Part shown: positions 14,563-16,040 of the stretch, in pieces
How the letters are laid out: each line of letters begins with the position of its first letter
Numbering within the stretch: position 1 is the stretch's first letter
Notes under the pieces: model-generated
Seen by the model: the letters and a program-made list of their open reading frames with translations, nothing else
Told to the model about the DNA's origin: nothing
The model's database searches: none
Origin: CAZIQY01 sp964541605
GTDB taxonomy: Bacteria; Desulfobacterota; Syntrophia; Syntrophales; UBA2185
NCBI GenBank assembly: GCA_964541605.1
Contig: CAZIQY010000065.1
Coordinates: 1-16,040 of the forward strand
Length of the DNA stretch: 16,040 nucleotides
Reading direction: 5' to 3'
Program-made: the position numbers and the translations under genes

Positions 14563-14872
14563 AGTCTGGTGGGTCAATTTTGATCCTTCTGTTGGTGGGG
14601 AAATCAAAAAGAAGCGACCTGCCGTTATCATTAGCAATGATGCATCAAACAAATTCCTCAATATAGTTCAAGTTGTTCCTCTTACCAGTAAAATAGATCG
14701 TCTCTATCCCAGTGAGGCGATCGTAGATTTTGAAGGTAAAGAGAGCAAGGCCATGGCGGATCAATTAGCCACTGTAAGCAAGTCAAGGCTTTTTAAACGG
14801 GCTGGCATTCTTTCCGGGGACGATATGCATAAGGTTGAAGAAGCCGTTAAGATACAACTTGGTATTTATTAA
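14549..14872 (+). CDS. PemK/MazF-family toxin (endoribonuclease)
   Basis: A 107-residue protein starting MKRCEVWWVNFDPSVGGEIK then KKRPAVIIS, the hallmark G-x-E-x-x-K-x-R-P-x-V-I-I-S segment of PemK/MazF, followed by VVPLTSK and MADQLATVSKSRL. All are typical positions of the fold, with Arg23 as the usual catalytic residue. Members cut mRNA at short sites and stop growth when the antitoxin is lost. Length and motifs are complete, so it looks functional. It shares 14 bases with the antitoxin. attC-like site 4 begins 28 bases after its stop, and toxin-antitoxin pairs are frequent stabilising cassettes in integron arrays. Confidence 0.88.
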   Translation: MKRCEVWWVNFDPSVGGEIKKKRPAVIISNDASNKFLNIVQVVPLTSKIDRLYPSEAIVDFEGKESKAMADQLATVSKSRLFKRAGILSGDDMHKVEEAVKIQLGIY

Positions 14873-14900
14873 GAGAGGGACAACCGGACCCTCATTACAA

Positions 14901-14963
14901 AATCAACCTGACAATCCAATCCGGCCGACGTGTTACACTCGCGACTGATTTCTGCCGTAGGCC
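14901..14963 (+). repeat. attC-like recombination site 4
   Basis: AATCAAC (14901-14907) is the R''-like box, and GTAGGCC (14957-14963) sits where GTTRRRY is expected, so the third base of the crossover triplet differs. ATCCAA (14914-14919) matches the L'' position of site 2, and GTTACACTCGCGACTGATT (14932-14950) is 18 of 19 identical to site 2. On its own the hairpin is weaker than in the other sites. The call rests mainly on kinship with site 2 and on lying between two toxin-antitoxin units. Confidence 0.5.
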
Positions 14964-14973
14964 GTCATTATAA

Positions 14974-15010
14974 TTGACAAAATCATATCGATCATGATAT
15001 TGTAATACAA
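14974..15010 (+). promoter_or_regulatory. Promoter and palindromic operator of the AbrB-VapC pair
   Basis: TTGACA (14974-14979) and TATTGT (14998-15003) are 18 bases apart. A perfect palindrome TTGTA-A-TACAA (15000-15010) overlaps the -10 and start point. ATATCGAT is found on both sides (14985-14992 and 15013-15020). AbrB-type antitoxins bind such sites to control their own operon, so this is the likely operator. Confidence 0.5.
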
Positions 15011-15032
15011 AATATATCGATGGAGGTTTGGT

Positions 15033-15239
15033 ATGCATACAGTAACCGTATCGCCAAAATACCAAGTCGTTATACCAAAAACAGTAAGGGAGGCATTGAA
15101 TCTTCGGCCGGGTCAAAAAATGCAGGTTGTAGAATATGCCGGACGTATCGAGCTTATACCGGAACGCGATATCAAAGAACTCCGTGGATTCCTCAAGGGC
15201 ATCAATACTGAATTCAAACGAGAGAAGGATAGAGTATGA
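15033..15239 (+). CDS. AbrB/MazE/SpoVT-domain antitoxin (VapB-like)
   Basis: The 68-residue protein reads HTVTVSPKYQVVIPKTVREA then LNLRPGQKMQVVEYAGRIEL. This is the swapped-hairpin AbrB DNA-binding domain, with its 'KYQVVIPK..R..L.L..GQ' motif. The C-terminal part (RDIKELRGFLKGINTEFKRE) would wrap the toxin. GGAGG lies 6 bases before the ATG. The last codons overlap the toxin start by 4 bases (ATGA), so translation is coupled. It should neutralise the PIN toxin and repress the promoter at 14974-15010. Confidence 0.87.
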   Translation: MHTVTVSPKYQVVIPKTVREALNLRPGQKMQVVEYAGRIELIPERDIKELRGFLKGINTEFKREKDRV

Positions 15240-15628
15240 ATATCGTAGACTCTTCCGGCTGGCTCGCATACTTCGCAGATGAGCTTAATGCCGAGCATTT
15301 CCTGGCCCCGCTAAGCGATCCGGCTTTGCTTGTTGTCCCAACGGTAATAATATACGAGGTCTTCAAAGTCATTCTCCGGGAATCCAGCGAAACCGAAGCA
15401 CTGCAGGCGGTTGCTGCTATGCAAAGAGGAACGGTTGTGGGTCTGAACGCACCGTTGGCAATCGCCGCTTCAAAGCTGAGCCTGGAGCATAATCTTCCAA
15501 TGGCGGACAGCATCATTCTCGCAACGGCTCAGGAATTCAAAGCCATTCTCTGGACTCAGGATTCAGATTTTAAGAATTTAAGCAATGTAAAGTATTTTCC
15601 TAAGAAATATGACCGAACGGGAACATAG
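15236..15628 (+). CDS. PIN-domain toxin (VapC-like ribonuclease)
   Basis: A 130-residue PIN-domain protein. The acidic metal-binding residues are visible: Asp5 (NIVDSSGW), Glu41 (VIIYEVFK), Asp91 (MADSIILA) and Asp109/Asp111 (TQDSDF). VapC toxins cut tRNA or rRNA. The core is complete, so it looks active. Typical members end soon after the 'V.YFPKK' strand; here the final YDRTGT and the stop codon are read from the right-hand insertion-sequence-like end (from ~15617), so the element end lies exactly at the 3' edge of the gene. It forms a cassette with the AbrB-type antitoxin after attC-like site 4. Confidence 0.87.
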   Translation: MNIVDSSGWLAYFADELNAEHFLAPLSDPALLVVPTVIIYEVFKVILRESSETEALQAVAAMQRGTVVGLNAPLAIAASKLSLEHNLPMADSIILATAQEFKAILWTQDSDFKNLSNVKYFPKKYDRTGT

Positions 15629-15663
15629 GTAACAGATTGTTCTGGGTACATAGGTAAACTTTT
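15617..15663 (-). mobile_element. Insertion-sequence-like terminal end (right, inverted to the left end)
   Basis: Read on the minus strand from 15661, this gives AAGTTTACCTATGTACCCAG and, 25 bases further, TCTGTTACCTATGTTCCCGT. The motif and the 25-base period match the left end at 11588-11632 in opposite orientation. AAAAGT precedes both. No flanking target duplication could be recognised. Together the two ends enclose ~4.1 kb without a transposase. Confidence 0.5.
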
Positions 15664-15692
15664 ATATCATTCCTAGGCCAAGGAGGTAGCCT

Positions 15693-16004
15693 ATGGGATG
15701 GAAAGGAGTTATTGTGATTTGTAAATCAGAAAAATGTTTATCTCTATTAGTACTGATTCTTCTGAGTGTCTTCTTTCCGACAACGGCGTTTTCAGAAAAA
15801 GATGTATCCCTTGTAGAGGTAACACCAAACATAAGAGAATATGCAATAAATACGGTGAAGCCTGTCCTTGATTCCTGTACAAAAAGAGACAAATTATCAC
15901 TTCTTCTTAAAATATCCGATATCTTAATCGATTCTGAAATAGGCATCCACACAAATGAAATTGAACCCGGCGCTTATATTATTTACCACTACTGTCCGGA
16001 ATAG
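15693..16004 (+). CDS. Small exported protein of unknown function (probable cassette gene)
   Basis: The ATG at 15693 has AAGGAGG about 6 bases upstream. The 103-residue product has a charged start, a hydrophobic stretch CLSLLVLILLSVFFPTTAFS and a likely signal-peptidase site near TAFS-EK, so the mature part (~69 residues) is outside the cytoplasm. It contains the segment VEVTPNIREYAINTVKPVLD and two cysteines, in SCTKRD and YHYCPE. I recognise no family. It starts 30 bases after the right insertion-sequence end, on the same strand as the other cassette genes. GCTTAAC at 16027-16033, which fits RYYYAAC, may begin an attC site cut off by the window end. Confidence 0.7.
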   Translation: MGWKGVIVICKSEKCLSLLVLILLSVFFPTTAFSEKDVSLVEVTPNIREYAINTVKPVLDSCTKRDKLSLLLKISDILIDSEIGIHTNEIEPGAYIIYHYCPE

Positions 16005-16040
16005 TTAGTACATAAAATTTGTAAAAGCTTAACATATTTC

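Noticed and set aside
12898..14963. CRISPR-type repeats from the shared core
   Set aside because: Only two copies 2 kb apart, each part of a larger palindrome; no spacers or cas genes.

Overview
The window looks like a chromosomal segment of a Gram-negative, probably anaerobic deltaproteobacterial-type organism (Desulfobacterota/Syntrophales-like). This is an inference from gene style: a lipoprotein WD40-caspase, LapA-like and UbiA proteins, a Pif1-WYL helicase, and the dispersed palindrome GTCATTCCCGCGNNNGCGGGAATCC. No rRNA, tRNA or taxonomic marker is present.

Left part (1-11164): ordinary chromosomal genes. On the minus strand lie a zinc alcohol dehydrogenase (2963-4003), a lipoprotein WD40/caspase-like peptidase (756-2951) whose last ~75 codons are cut off by one in-frame amber codon, and the 5' part of an SCP2-like gene (1-419). 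On the plus strand lie a small two-helix membrane protein (4330-4536), a LapA-domain protein plus alpha-glucan phosphorylase operon (4682-7063), and a UbiA prenyltransferase (7189-8100). On the minus strand again are a Pif1-like helicase with a C-terminal WYL domain (8276-9862) and an AAA/DUF4143 ATPase (9947-11164).

Right part (11165-16040): an accessory region that I read as a decayed integron-type cassette array. A minus-strand fragment resembling a tyrosine-recombinase N-terminus (11308-11472) and a fragment of a second Pif1 helicase (11217-11357) sit at its left edge. To the right every gene is on the plus strand, and four attC-like imperfect palindromes (11649-11716, 12898-12954, 14123-14194, 14901-14963) follow genes or gene remnants at or near their stop codons. 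Cargo, in order: remnants of a restriction-modification system (XhoI/PaeR7I-like endonuclease and a methyltransferase with several disabling changes), a secreted metallo-beta-lactamase-fold hydrolase, an internally deleted GNAT acetyltransferase, a RHH-PemK/MazF toxin-antitoxin pair, an AbrB-VapC pair, and a small exported protein of unknown function. The last 14 bases may open a fifth attC.

Most of this cargo (11588-15661) is also bracketed by two inverted insertion-sequence-like ends, each with two 18-20 bp motifs spaced 25 bp apart, and no transposase between them. Non-addictive genes in the array are broken while both toxin-antitoxin pairs look intact, which fits selection keeping only the addictive cassettes.
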